This document shows, one piece after another, positions 12,205 to 22,990 of a DNA stretch of 64,000 bases. Where the stretch lies: positions 1,426,001 through 1,490,000 of the forward strand of contig JAIQDT010000301.1 in NCBI GenBank assembly GCA_021521415.1. Direction: 5' to 3'. Positions within the stretch are counted from its first letter, which is position 1; each line of letters opens with the position of its first letter. A model generated the notes under the pieces. It saw only the letters and a program-made list of their open reading frames with translations, ran no database searches and was not told where the DNA came from. This stretch comes from Bidens hawaiensis. Lineage: Eukaryota; Streptophyta; Magnoliopsida; Asterales; Asteraceae. The position numbers and the translations under genes are program-made.

Positions 12205-13233
12205 TAGAGGTGCACAAATCGGGTTCACCTTGAAAACCCGAACCGGTTCGGAACCGGTTTTTTTCACACCGGGTAGAAAATGAAACCGGTTCCGGTCAAG
12301 AACCGGTTCGGTTCCCGACCCGAACCGATGCCCAGAAATGCAAACTTTTAGGAACCGGGTAGGGTTGGAACCGGACCGGTTATTACGTAAAAACCGGTTC
12401 CACCGGTTTTTTTGAAATTCAAACAATATAGCCGTTAGAAACCGATTCCAACGGCTATATAGCCGTTTTTGACCGTTGGAACCGGTTTTATTACTATATT
12501 TAGCCATTTTTCATTCTATAAATACCAATGTATGAGTGTGTACTTGTTAAATCACTTCCAAAACTATAAAACACACTCCAAAACACAATTAAGCTTAAAC
12601 CGACAACAAATGGCAACTAATGACGACGTTGTTATGGTGATCGAAACAACAAGATGCCCCGATGTTTGGGTTCATTACGATTTGTGGCTAATGACCGACT
12701 CACATGAGATCACCATAACAACGACGGAGTAGTATATTAGTTTGTTTTTGAGTTTGGTGGTGAAACAAGTGGAAAACAAGTTATATATAGGTTTCGGGCA
12801 TCAAAAACCGGTTCCAACGGCTATATTACCGTTGGAACCGGTTACAACGGCTCTATTCTCTCTCAAAAACCGGTTCCAACGGCTATATTACCGTTGGAAC
12901 CGGTTCCAACGGCTATTTTGTGTCTCAAAAACCGGTTCCAACGGCTATATTACCGTTGGAACCGGTTCCAACGGCTAATTTGACCAATGTTTGACTAATA
13001 AAAAAAACCCGCCGGAACCGGTTTTTTCGGGTAGGAACCGAACCGGTTACAATTAAGAACCGGGTAGGAACCGGGTTGGAACCGATGGGGACATACAAAT
13101 TGGAGAACCGGGTACGATTTTCGGGTACAAAAATACCCAAACCGGGTATTGGGCCAACCGGGTAGGAACTGGAACCGGTTCCGGTTCGGTTCCACCAGTT
13201 AGGTTCCGAAACCGGTTTTTTTGTGCACCTCTA
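12205..13233. mobile_element. Non-autonomous hAT element (1029 bp) upstream of the PPR gene
   Basis: The ends are inverted repeats, TAGAGGTGCACAAA at left and TTTGTGCACCTCTA at right. A perfect 8-bp target duplication, GGTGAGAT, lies at 12197-12204 and 13234-13241; both features are diagnostic of the hAT superfamily. The subterminal regions are packed with GAACCGGTT and AACGGCTATA words in both orientations, likely transposase-binding repeats. A short plus-strand frame at 12610-12732 (MATNDDVVMV...CPDVWVHYDLW) may be the leftover N-terminus of a transposase with its BED-finger start. The element cannot encode its own transposase. Confidence 0.9.
12610..12732 (+). pseudogene. Short frame inside the hAT element, possible transposase N-terminal remnant
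   Basis: Forty codons from ATG to TAG, beginning MATNDDVVMVIETTRCPD. The VWVHYDLW segment loosely resembles the BED-finger entry (VWxHF) of plant hAT transposases. Placement in the middle of a deleted hAT element supports this. Similarity is weak and it is too short to be functional. Confidence 0.35.
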
Positions 13234-13241
13234 GGTGAGAT

Positions 13242-15387
13242 ATGTATTGGGTATTTAAGGCCCATATATGTTTCTATGAACTCCCGGCCCACTCAAAAGT
13301 TTAAAATGAAATAGAGACCGGTTCTCACTTTATAATACTAGGAACCAGTTTGGAACCGTTTGAAACGGCAGGTTTGTGACCGGTTTGTAGGTTTCGCCAC
13401 TGAAACATGGATGTTTTGAGGTACTGATTTACGAACCGGTTTATAGCTTATTAAGAGCATTTGTTAAATAATGGCGGCTTGAAGCTATTTTTGTTTTTTG
13501 TAATTTTTGGCCCAATTTGTTCCTATATATTCGTATAAATATGTATTGGATGCGTTTGTTTGATCATAACCGGTTCCCATGGTTAGGGCTTTTAATTCTC
13601 TCGAATAGGTTTCAAATCGAAATGGTTTTACCGAAAAACAGGTTTTGACCATGTAGACTAGGAACTAGTTCGGTTGCAGTCGAACCGGTTTGGGCACAAT
13701 AACCGATTTATGTACTTATATGTTCTAACATGCTATAAAGTTTTAATTTACTTATTTGTTTAATCATGTATAAAATTTGGTTAAACAAATTTGCATGAAC
13801 ATAACCTTATTTGTATTCGTTCAATTTTTTGACGAACTTACAGAGTTACAGTTGTATACTTCAAAGAACGGAGGACTAGTTAATCGTGGAAAGAGGTGGC
13901 TAGTGAATGTTTAACCAACGGGATTGGATATTTGATTAGCAAAATCAAGATGAAACCTGCCCTTGTTTGGCCTCTTGGTCTAACTCCTACATTTGGTATT
14001 TGGTATCAAGTTAATTTTAAAATGTCCATTGTATGTGGATATGAGGATTTGTAGCAAAATCCTAGCCATTTATGCAAGTTTCATATTGTGTGATAAGGAA
14101 CGCACAGTAAAAAGTATAAATTAAAGACTCATTATAATATCGCATGGTTACTATATCTTGTGTATTTATATACATATTCTCGCATTTATATTTGTATTAT
14201 CCTAATCCCGGATGGGGGGGGGGACTATTTTGGACTATTCATGTGAGATCTTTTGGGTCCATTTCCATGAGGTCGTTATGTATGGCTCTTCTTTGGTCTT
14301 TACCTTTGTAGTATTTAGATGTTGTTTCCCGTCTTATCAGATGGTTGGTTTGAGGGTGTTACCCTTAGCATGAGCATGACCTAGAAATCACAAGGGTTGG
14401 GATACATGAAATTTTGGATTCAAAGTTATCCAAGCACTACAACAGTTATTGAAACCATCTAAGTTGATAAATATAGACAAGTCATTTCTAAAAACTCATC
14501 TTTTACACCGACTTCATAACAAATGGCACTCTGTTAATATAGTACATACTGAGATGAGTACCCACGGTTTGGGTGCTCGCCCTGGTTAAAAAGTGACATC
14601 TTTGGCTTCGTTTGTGTTAAAGAAACTCATGTTGTATTAGAGTGAATCTCATTTAGTTATTAGGAGTTGGACCATTTGTTAATTGTTCTTTGAAAGTTGT
14701 TTGTTTTGTTTTTATTTGTGTTTATCGTTTGATTATTCAACCTCTACTAATCATAGTTTGGTTGTCTTTTTATTGATTTATTTATGTATTTATTTTAAAG
14801 AAAAGGACAAATCAAATTGAAATAATGCAAAATTTTCGTCAAGAGGACCTGCCTTTTTTCGATACACTTCGCCATTTGTACCCAAAGTCCATGTGCAATG
14901 TGCGCCCAAATTGAGAATATTTTATCACTAAAATAATAAAAAATATATATTATGTATTTTCCGGTGGTTATATAGTTATATGTGTAGTATAATAATAGTT
15001 TATAGTTATTGTAAGGCTTTTAAATATGATTTGGTAAAATGTTATCTTGGGTTCAATTTTGACATTTGAACAAAGTCTTGATTCGTATCTATTTATGATT
15101 TGAAATTGAAACATTCTTTCACGCCTTATCAAATTATAAAAGAATCATTAAGTATTCTAAGAAAAGGTAATTGCAATGATTTAAAAAAGAAAGAAAATAT
15201 ATAGATAAAGTCGTGACATGGTACATTGTCTTTCCACCTAAAAGAGTTTGACAAAAATGGTCCATAGAAGTTATGGAGGAGGGGCATGTTGCGCTGGATA
15301 GCATGGACCACACGTCTTAAACTATTGGAAAATAATATGTTGTTATAATTCACAAGTATTCAATCTTAGTTTGAATATCATGTCACG
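13242..15387. other. Intergenic region, no gene seen
   Basis: AT-rich sequence. The first 450 bp still show scattered ACCGGTT words (13310-13690), perhaps an eroded relative of the neighbouring hAT element. A G-run sits at 14215-14223. No coding or RNA gene is supported. Confidence 0.5.
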
Positions 15388-15401
15388 TAGATTAGATAGA
15401 T

Positions 15402-18400
15402 TTTTTTTGAAAATTGACTTTCATTAAAAAAAGACACAACCAACGACTATCACCAAGACGGAGAAAGACGCTGAAATCCAAAAACCAAAACCAACAATCA
15501 CGTTACATCAAATAAACACCAATTTTTCCAATCCACCACCCCTATCTTAGATCTATTTTTGTACCAAAGAAAACCCAAAGATTTTATATCCGCAACCATT
15601 TCTGCCACGTTAGTGCTCTTGCCCGAAAAAATCTTTTCATTCCTAGCCCGCCAAATCCTCCAACAAGTAATGATGACAATTCCATGAATAATCAACCTTT
15701 TATTCCCCGTCGCACCACAAACCTTATGCACTTCCACCAAATCATTGACATGAAAAACAAATAGTCTAGGGATGTTGCACCATGAACCAATCGCATTCCA
15801 AACGGCCATAGAAATGGAACACCCGGTTAACAAGTGCTCGAGCGATTCCTCATTACTCTCACATAAAGCGCAACTATGATCATCACAATACAAATGACGT
15901 CTAGCTAAAGCCTGCTTGGTTGGAAGGCTATCCTGAACGGCCCTCCACATAAAAATATTACATTTTTTCGGGACCCAATCGCTCCATTGGAAACTGGAAC
16001 TCCCAGCGTCCACAACGGACCGCACCATCCATCTTTTAATCGCCGAAACCTCAAACTCTTTGCAGCTACCAACCGCCCAAGACCATGAATCTTCACGGTC
16101 AACCATCACCACCCCTTGAAGGAGATCTTCCAACTCCTGCTTCTCGCTGACCTCCTGATGGGAGCAAGGAGCTCTAAGCCAATCCCACACAATGCGACGA
16201 GAAGATCCAGTGACCACCAACCGATCAGCTAACAAGACATTTTTATGTTTTTCTACCGCATATAAGGACGGATACTTGTCCATAACCGGCGCCGAACCCA
16301 ACCACAAATCCGTCCAAAACCTAACTTGGCGACCATTCCCGACTGTGGCCCGGATCACTCTATTAAAACCCACACCATCAACCTTAAATTTGTTCCAGAA
16401 CATAACACAATTCTTCCAAACCCCGGGAACCCCATTATTAACCGGAGCAAGCCCCCAACAGCGCGAGGTCCCGTGAATAGACAACACTACTCTTCTCCAC
16501 ATCGCGTGCTGGTCATTTAGAAATCTCCCAAGCCATTTAGTAATCAGCGCTTGATTATTAACCTCTAAACGAGCGATACCTAAACCCCCTTCTTTTATAG
16601 GTTTGGTGACTACCTCCCAAGCCACCCAAGACATCTTCCTCACTTCATCCGAACCTCCCCATAAGAACCTTCTCATCAAAGCTTCTAAATCATTGGTAAC
16701 CTTCTTGGGTGCCTTAAAAAGCGAAAAGTAATAAGTGGGAAGACTATCCAGCACCGATTTAATAAGGGTTAACCGACCAGCAATAGATAACGAATTAACT
16801 TTCCATTTAGAAAGCCTCTTCTTGAACTTGGACACAACCGGTTCCCAATTAACCACCCTATTCATGTTAGCTCCAACCATAATCCCAAGATAAGTAAACG
16901 GGATTCTACCCGGCTTACAACCCATGAAACCGGCTTGGATATCGATCTCACCATCTTCTACACCTACTCCAAATAACACTGATTTATGGAGATTAATCTT
17001 TAGCCCCGAACACAAGTAAAATATGCGAAGAATACGTTTCAAGTTATCAAAATTAAAAGAAGACCACTCTCCCATAATCATAGCATCATCCGCATAAAAG
17101 AGATGGGATAAAGTAGGACCTTCGTTAGGAAGAGTAATACCATGAAACGCACCTATATCACAGGCTTGTTTCAACATACCTGAAAAAGCCTCCATCATAA
17201 TAATAAAAAGAAAAGGCGATAGCGGGTCACCTTGACGAATGCCTTTATGACATCCAAATTCGAAAGTAGGAGATCCATTAACAAGAACAGACGATCTGCT
17301 CGCCAACAAGATACCACTAATCCAATCGCACCAGACCGAAGGAAAACCCATCTGAGAAAGAACCGACAACAAGAACTCCCAATTCACATTATCAAAGGCT
17401 TTATCGAAGTCAATCTTGAACATAAAAATTCTTCTTTCCCTCTTTTTAGCCCAAGCAATAACCTCACTAGCCACCAAAGGGCCATCAAGAATATATCTCC
17501 CGGATAAGAAAGCCGACTGATGCTCTGAGACAATCTTATTCATAACCGTTTTGAGTCGATTCACTAACACCTTCGACACAGTCTTTAAGATACAACCAAT
17601 GAGACTTATCGGTCTAAAATCCCCCAAAGAAGACGGATTGTTTACCTTAGGAATTAAGGTGATAAAAGACGAACCAACCCCCGAGCAAAAACTTTTAACC
17701 TTATGAAAATGATCAAGAATATCCACAAAATCCTTCTCGAACAACTCCCAAAAAAACCGAATGAACCTAAAATTAAAACCATCCGGCCCAGGAGCTTTGT
17801 CACCACCGCAATCAAAAACCGCCTTCTTGATCTCATGCACGGAAAAATCACTGATCAAAAAATCCGCCTCCACCGAAGACAAGACCGAAAACCCATATCC
17901 AATCAACCGAGGCCGGAGTGTAATAGATTCTTTAAACTTACCAGCAAAGAATCGCAAAACTTCCTTTTTAATGAGAACCGGGTTTGTTTCCCACGCCCCA
18001 TTCACTTCCAAACCCGGAAAATAATTTGAAACTTTACGTTTATTAATAAAACCGTGAAAAAATCGAGAATTTTCGTCTCCATGAATCGCCCAATTACAAC
18101 GAGCCTTTTGCTTCAAATCCCGGTAGTAATGATTATCCAACTCGCCTAGCCGTCTTTTAATTTCGCTTAAAGACCATGTCTCTACTTCCAACAAATCCCG
18201 GACCTCCAAGGTTTGGTCCAAGTCCCGCAACTCTTGCTCCAATAAAACCCTTTCCTCCTTTTCTTTGGCTTTACAATCGATCGCCCATCTAGTAATAGCA
18301 GCACGCAAAGCTTTAAATTTATACAGCAATCTCGCGTCCGGAGAACCATGAAACGAGCCATCAACAAGCGTCTTCTTAACCAACGTCCCAAAATCCTCTC

Positions 18401-19233
18401 TACCAAGCCATGAATTGAAAAACCTAAACGGTTTGGGACCATAATTCTTGGAAGAACCAATTTTCAAAACCAACGGACTATGATCCGGCTTATTCCTCTC
18501 GAGAGCAATATACTCCGCACACGGCCATTCCATAAAAAAATCCCAATTAACGAAGATTCTGTCAATACGGCTTAATTTATTTCCTGCGACAAAAGTAAAA
18601 CGCCTCCCTTTCAAGGAGTACTCGTGAAGATTCGAATCATCGATGAAGTCGTTAAACTCATCGGCCTCACCCACATTAAACAAAGAATTCCGCCTATCCT
18701 CAGCACACCGAACGGAGTTAAAATCTCCTGCCACAATCCACCTCCCATTACCCTCCTCGATCAAATCACGAATTTCCCCCCAAAGAGCTCTTTTAGTAAC
18801 TAGATTTTGAGGAGAATAAACATTGAGAATATGATATGAGCTACTCTTTCCTTTCACAGTGCCCGAAACAAGAAGCCAATTATTATTCTTGACCACCCTT
18901 TCCATACGAAAGACTTGAGAATCCCAGATCGATAATAACCCACCCGACCTTCCAGATGAGGGAACCCAATCAAAAGAATACTCACCATAACCCCAAAACC
19001 GACCCACACCCACAGAATCCAAGGAAACAAATTGCGACTCTTGTAAGACAATAAAACTAATCTCGTGATGGACTCGAAGACCTCGAATCCAATCGGCTTT
19101 GCTAGAACTCCCTAACCCACGGATGTTTAGAGAAAAAACATTCATTGAACACCATCTTGATAGCCTTCGGAAACAAGAACCTCTCTAACATCATATTAAA
19201 ATCATATTAAAGTTACGAAGGGTGTTCAGTGGT
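15402..19233 (-). mobile_element. Young 5'-truncated LINE (L1-type) with 14-bp target-site duplications
   Basis: The element lies on the minus strand. Its A-rich 3' end is at 15402-15409, after a short 3' UTR. The 14-bp word TAGATTAGATAGAT flanks it at 15388-15401 and 19234-19247. ORF2 is fully open, but there is no ORF1: the element begins only about 45 bp before the ORF2 start, followed by a filler copied from nearby DNA (see findings). Perfect target duplications and an open ORF2 indicate recent insertion. Confidence 0.9.
15498..19145 (-). CDS. LINE ORF2: APE-type endonuclease / reverse transcriptase
   Basis: 1215-residue uninterrupted frame. The N-terminal third is an APE-like endonuclease, with NIRGLG at the start, then LQES, SGGLLSIWD, GDFNSVR, SRIDRIFVNWDF and PDHSPLVL. 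The central part is the reverse transcriptase, with DKAPGPDGFNF, LIPKVNNP, FRPISLI, FKIDFDKAFDNVNW, GIRQGDPLSPFLF and the catalytic FYADD. The C-terminus has the plant zf-RVT block (WSDWVPKKCNIFMWRAVQDSLPT, then CALCESNEESLEHLLTGC). The enzyme nicks target DNA and primes reverse transcription on it. ORF1 is missing, so mobility would need help in trans. The ATG was chosen because MNVFSLNIRGLG is the usual ORF2 start and the insert ends just upstream. Confidence 0.93.
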   Translation of the reverse strand: MNVFSLNIRGLGSSSKADWIRGLRVHHEISFIVLQESQFVSLDSVGVGRFWGYGEYSFDWVPSSGRSGGLLSIWDSQVFRMERVVKNNNWLLVSGTVKGKSSSYHILNVYSPQNLVTKRALWGEIRDLIEEGNGRWIVAGDFNSVRCAEDRRNSLFNVGEADEFNDFIDDSNLHEYSLKGRRFTFVAGNKLSRIDRIFVNWDFFMEWPCAEYIALERNKPDHSPLVLKIGSSKNYGPKPFRFFNSWLGREDFGTLVKKTLVDGSFHGSPDARLLYKFKALRAAITRWAIDCKAKEKEERVLLEQELRDLDQTLEVRDLLEVETWSLSEIKRRLGELDNHYYRDLKQKARCNWAIHGDENSRFFHGFINKRKVSNYFPGLEVNGAWETNPVLIKKEVLRFFAGKFKESITLRPRLIGYGFSVLSSVEADFLISDFSVHEIKKAVFDCGGDKAPGPDGFNFRFIRFFWELFEKDFVDILDHFHKVKSFCSGVGSSFITLIPKVNNPSSLGDFRPISLIGCILKTVSKVLVNRLKTVMNKIVSEHQSAFLSGRYILDGPLVASEVIAWAKKRERRIFMFKIDFDKAFDNVNWEFLLSVLSQMGFPSVWCDWISGILLASRSSVLVNGSPTFEFGCHKGIRQGDPLSPFLFIIMMEAFSGMLKQACDIGAFHGITLPNEGPTLSHLFYADDAMIMGEWSSFNFDNLKRILRIFYLCSGLKINLHKSVLFGVGVEDGEIDIQAGFMGCKPGRIPFTYLGIMVGANMNRVVNWEPVVSKFKKRLSKWKVNSLSIAGRLTLIKSVLDSLPTYYFSLFKAPKKVTNDLEALMRRFLWGGSDEVRKMSWVAWEVVTKPIKEGGLGIARLEVNNQALITKWLGRFLNDQHAMWRRVVLSIHGTSRCWGLAPVNNGVPGVWKNCVMFWNKFKVDGVGFNRVIRATVGNGRQVRFWTDLWLGSAPVMDKYPSLYAVEKHKNVLLADRLVVTGSSRRIVWDWLRAPCSHQEVSEKQELEDLLQGVVMVDREDSWSWAVGSCKEFEVSAIKRWMVRSVVDAGSSSFQWSDWVPKKCNIFMWRAVQDSLPTKQALARRHLYCDDHSCALCESNEESLEHLLTGCSISMAVWNAIGSWCNIPRLFVFHVNDLVEVHKVCGATGNKRLIIHGIVIITCWRIWRARNEKIFSGKSTNVAEMVADIKSLGFLWYKNRSKIGVVDWKNWCLFDVT

Positions 19234-19247
19234 TAGATTAGATAGAT

Positions 19248-19609
19248 GATATTCAGATTAATATCATATTAAAAAAAACAATTGAATACCAGGTTGAAGT
19301 TACGAAGGGTGTTCAGTGGTTAGTATCTTTGTCTTCTAAAGCTCAAAGCTACAATGATACATATGACCGAACTAAGAGAGGACAGAGCCGTCCCATTCCA
19401 TCCCAGTTCCCGAGTTAAGTCTCAACAAGAAGATAAAAAAAATAGTTCCCAGGATCTTGGGGACGATATTCACGTCCAAGACCGGCCATGAAAAACCATT
19501 CCCCTGCTACCACTCCGTCATTTCTAATACATGTAAAATTATTTGTTGTGTTTTATGATATTTGATATCAGTTTTTATTTGTTATTTGTGTATCTAACAA
19601 TCTTGAGAC

Positions 19610-19652
<43 letters not shown>

Positions 19653-21571
19653 TCTTGTGCATCCCATCACAATTATATTTGATAGAAAGAGAAATATATG
19701 TATACACTTAGCAACAAAGTTACAAGTAACTTCACAAAATGTTAGAGTGGAGGGGGTGTAACTCTAAACATTTTTAAGACCCGACTAATCTTAAATTGTA
19801 ACCTCAGTTTTAAGGGAAACTATCCTAATGGGAGATCTTCCGCCTTTCAATACCCTAAAGAGTTTATTAAATTGGAAATGATGGTTGATGTGAGAGGGTA
19901 GCTAAACCCGAAATTGGAAATGTAGGGTGGTGGCGGTGTGTACGCTTTACCCGGGTACTGCCTGCCCTCCATCTCCACCCTTAGAAATTGTGTATTCTAA
20001 GAAACAAAGAATGACTATATAACTTGTTTTGTATTTTGTTAACAAATAAATTCTCAAGCAGGGAATTAGGAAAATAACCATCAACAAAGACAACATCCGT
20101 CATGTACTTCGGTATTATTTCTTAATAAAGTTAACTTTATGTATATTAGGTTAGGGACTATTTTGCCTACTATTAACAATATATTTGTAATGTTTTATTA
20201 GTCACTCCTTTTCTTTTGTCTTATGATTATAAAAACAATTCGGGGTTTCATTATTCCTTTATTGTTGTGAACTTGTTTTATAAACTAGGGATTGCGACAA
20301 GCAACACGACAAATTCTAATAACTTTTGAAGAATAGAGTTAAATAAAAGAAGAAATTTAGAAAAAGGAATTATACGTGTAAAAGCATAAAAGAAAAAAAA
20401 AAATGCTTAAAAAGGAAAGAAAAATTGTACTAAATATCTATAGAGTTAAAAGTTTAGCTTTAATTATAATCATTTAAATAAATAAGAAATATAGAAAAAA
20501 ATATGACTATATTAAAGTTCAGGGATAGAAATGTAAACCGTTGAAAAAATAATTATTTATGGTTAAGGAGACATATGATAACTCAATTAAAGTTTAAGAA
20601 TAAAAAACGTAAATTGAAAGAAAAAGAAACGACTATTAACATTAACATGACGCCACATAAACCATTCACATTATTATTCACGCTAGTGGTGTATAGAATA
20701 TTAAGTTTCTAAATGGTTAAATGATCTAAATGAAATATATACATGAATCTTGCCCACACTTCATAAATTTATAATTCTAATTTAATATGAAGCAATAATG
20801 AAAAAAAAATCAAATAAATACATTTTTTTAATTATTCCATTTAACTCAACTTGTAAAATAATAACTAGTAACCAATATACAGTACATGCAAATCACTTAA
20901 TTTAGGGAAGAAAACCAACAATTATAATACAATAAAATAATAAATACATAGCAGTTAATCTTAGTGAACCTTGTAGTGTGGTTGAAAAGAATATGAATGA
21001 ATGATATTAAATTTAGTAGAAATTGTAGAATTTTCATCCCTACAAAATTTAGCGAATATACCAATAGCCTATTGGCAACTCACCAACACCAACACATAAG
21101 GGCATTGATCAATATTGTTGTGTTTGTAGTACAAGTCGGCCCCCTCATATGTCATTTGCATTAATGGAAAAAGGAAATCATGAATTCATCCCTATAAAAG
21201 AGTGAACGACAAATTTTGTTTTTAAGATTCTAAAGAAACCCTTAAATTTTGGATTATGCAAATGACTTTAGAACATATTTTCAACCTCCGCTACATCTAA
21301 CAAACTTAATTATATTTTTTTTTAGTCTGTGGGGAAAATATAATATTGTTCCTTAATTATTACACTAAATTATATAACACGTATCTCACCTAAAAAGTCT
21401 TTTAACGTAAAAACCATAAAACATTGTAAAACTAATCACACGTAATATAATGGCTTAGTCTTTTTATAAGATATGACTCATTTAAAACATATATTGTCTA
21501 TTTATGTTGCATCTATATGATTCAGTAGTTGCAACAATAATATATTTAGAAATTGGAGGTGAACTATAAGT
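19248..21571. other. Intergenic region with an (AAT)n microsatellite at about 19611-19651
   Basis: No gene seen. It contains about 13-14 AAT/ATA units near 19611-19651 and a 26-bp block at 19298-19323 that is repeated at the LINE 5' junction. The rest is AT-rich unique-looking DNA. Confidence 0.5.
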
Positions 21572-22569
21572 TGTGACGTCCCAGCTAGACTGAAGAAACA
21601 CTAACCGGACCCCGGGCAGATTACGGATAACCTGGGGGTTAGATAGATGTTTCCCACGAGGGGTTGGACCCAGAGAAGATGGTTCTTCTGATAACCTGCA
21701 AAACAGACACCGTGAGCTTGTCACTGAGAAGGGGGGGTTCCTCCTTGTGACCACCCTACGGCGTGAGAATCAGACTAGATTGCTCTTTAAATATAAATGT
21801 ATATTAAGAGATTGCTAGAGCAGATATCAGGTATAATATGATGATACAAGATAAGATGAGATGGTCATACCATTTGTGGTATTTATAGCCGAAGGTAGGT
21901 TTCCAAGGAGGTGTGGCCGGCTGCAACAGTGTTCCTGTTCCACCAACAGTGGCCTAAGCACGAGCCCTGCTGGTAGTTGGTGGGTAGGCAGCGGCTGATA
22001 GTGACCAGGCCTACTGTATACTATTCTTTTTCCACCAACTGCCGGCTACGCACGTGGTATGACAAGAGTTGGTGAGTAGGCAGCGGCTAATAGTGACATA
22101 CAGTGCAGGAGCATGCTGCTCGCCATACTGTTGTCAATAAGCTGTCGTATCTTTAGTCAGATCTTTTGCCCATACCTCGTCAGGTACAGTACAGAAGATC
22201 TTCCTGTATCGTACGGACTGGCTTATTTGGGCGGGAGTATTCCCCCTCCCGCCCTTGTGCGGGATTGTTCCCGGCTTCGCTCATTCCTTCAGGTGACACT
22301 GAATGATTGAGAGCTAAGTACCTTGTGCGTGTAGCCCTGCTGCGCGGGTGGCCTTCCCTGATGGCTTGTATCCGAGGCTGCGGGGACAGGCGGAGTCCTT
22401 CACCATTGGGAGGCATTTCCTGCGGGAACAGCTTGCGTATTGCGCGTAAGGACGTCACGTCTCTGAGCATGGTTGGTCCTGCGGATCCAGTTGGTTTCTG
22501 CGCAGACGTTCCTCTTCAAGGTGAGTCTTGCGGGTCCAACTGGGCTCTGCTGGGACCTACCTCTTCATA
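21572..22569 (-). mobile_element. Probable LTR-type retroelement block
   Basis: GC-richer than its surroundings. The left edge (TGTGACGTCCCAGC) and right edge (GCTGGGACCTACC, then TTCA) are rough inverted repeats, as in LTR ends. On the minus strand, CTATAAATACC near 21885 looks like a TATA box with a long leader after it. I could not find a matching 5-bp duplication, so the ends and the solo-LTR reading remain uncertain. Confidence 0.4.
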
Positions 22570-22990
22570 GACTTAGAGGTTTGGCCACTCGTTGGATACA
22601 CAAAACACTTAGCATATCGAAGAATAAAACAACAAAGTTTTTTTCTTTCTCTCCTTATATTATACATAAACTGGCTAGCTACCCCGATGACATGCACTAT
22701 GTCTAGTTTTGTGCATACCTTAGCATACATGAGGCTACCAATAGCCGATGCATAGAGGACTTTAGCCATGTTTGTCTTTTTTTCTTCGATCTTTGGAGAC
22801 CAGTCTTTGAAAAGTTTGAATGACTTCCCAATGGTATGTTTATTGGCGTAGTCTTCTCAGCTGCATACCGAATCTCCTAACACATTTTCGATGTATTTTT
22901 CTTGACAAAGTGTCAAAGAACTATCTTTCTTACATATCTCGGAAGATACTCATCCTGAGTATATATATTGCTAGACCTAAGTATTTAATC
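22567..22990 (-). pseudogene. Ty1-copia reverse transcriptase/RNase H fragment
   Basis: The minus strand encodes MAKVLYASAIGSLMYAKVCT followed by KLDIVHVIGVASQFM, matching the well-known copia block at the end of the reverse transcriptase (YASAIGSLMYA..CTRPDIA). Upstream, in shifted frames, are pieces resembling CQEKYIENVL and PLGSHSNFSK, also parts of copia polymerases. Frameshifts and stops break it. No matching LTR pair is visible, so it is a dead fragment. Confidence 0.72.
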
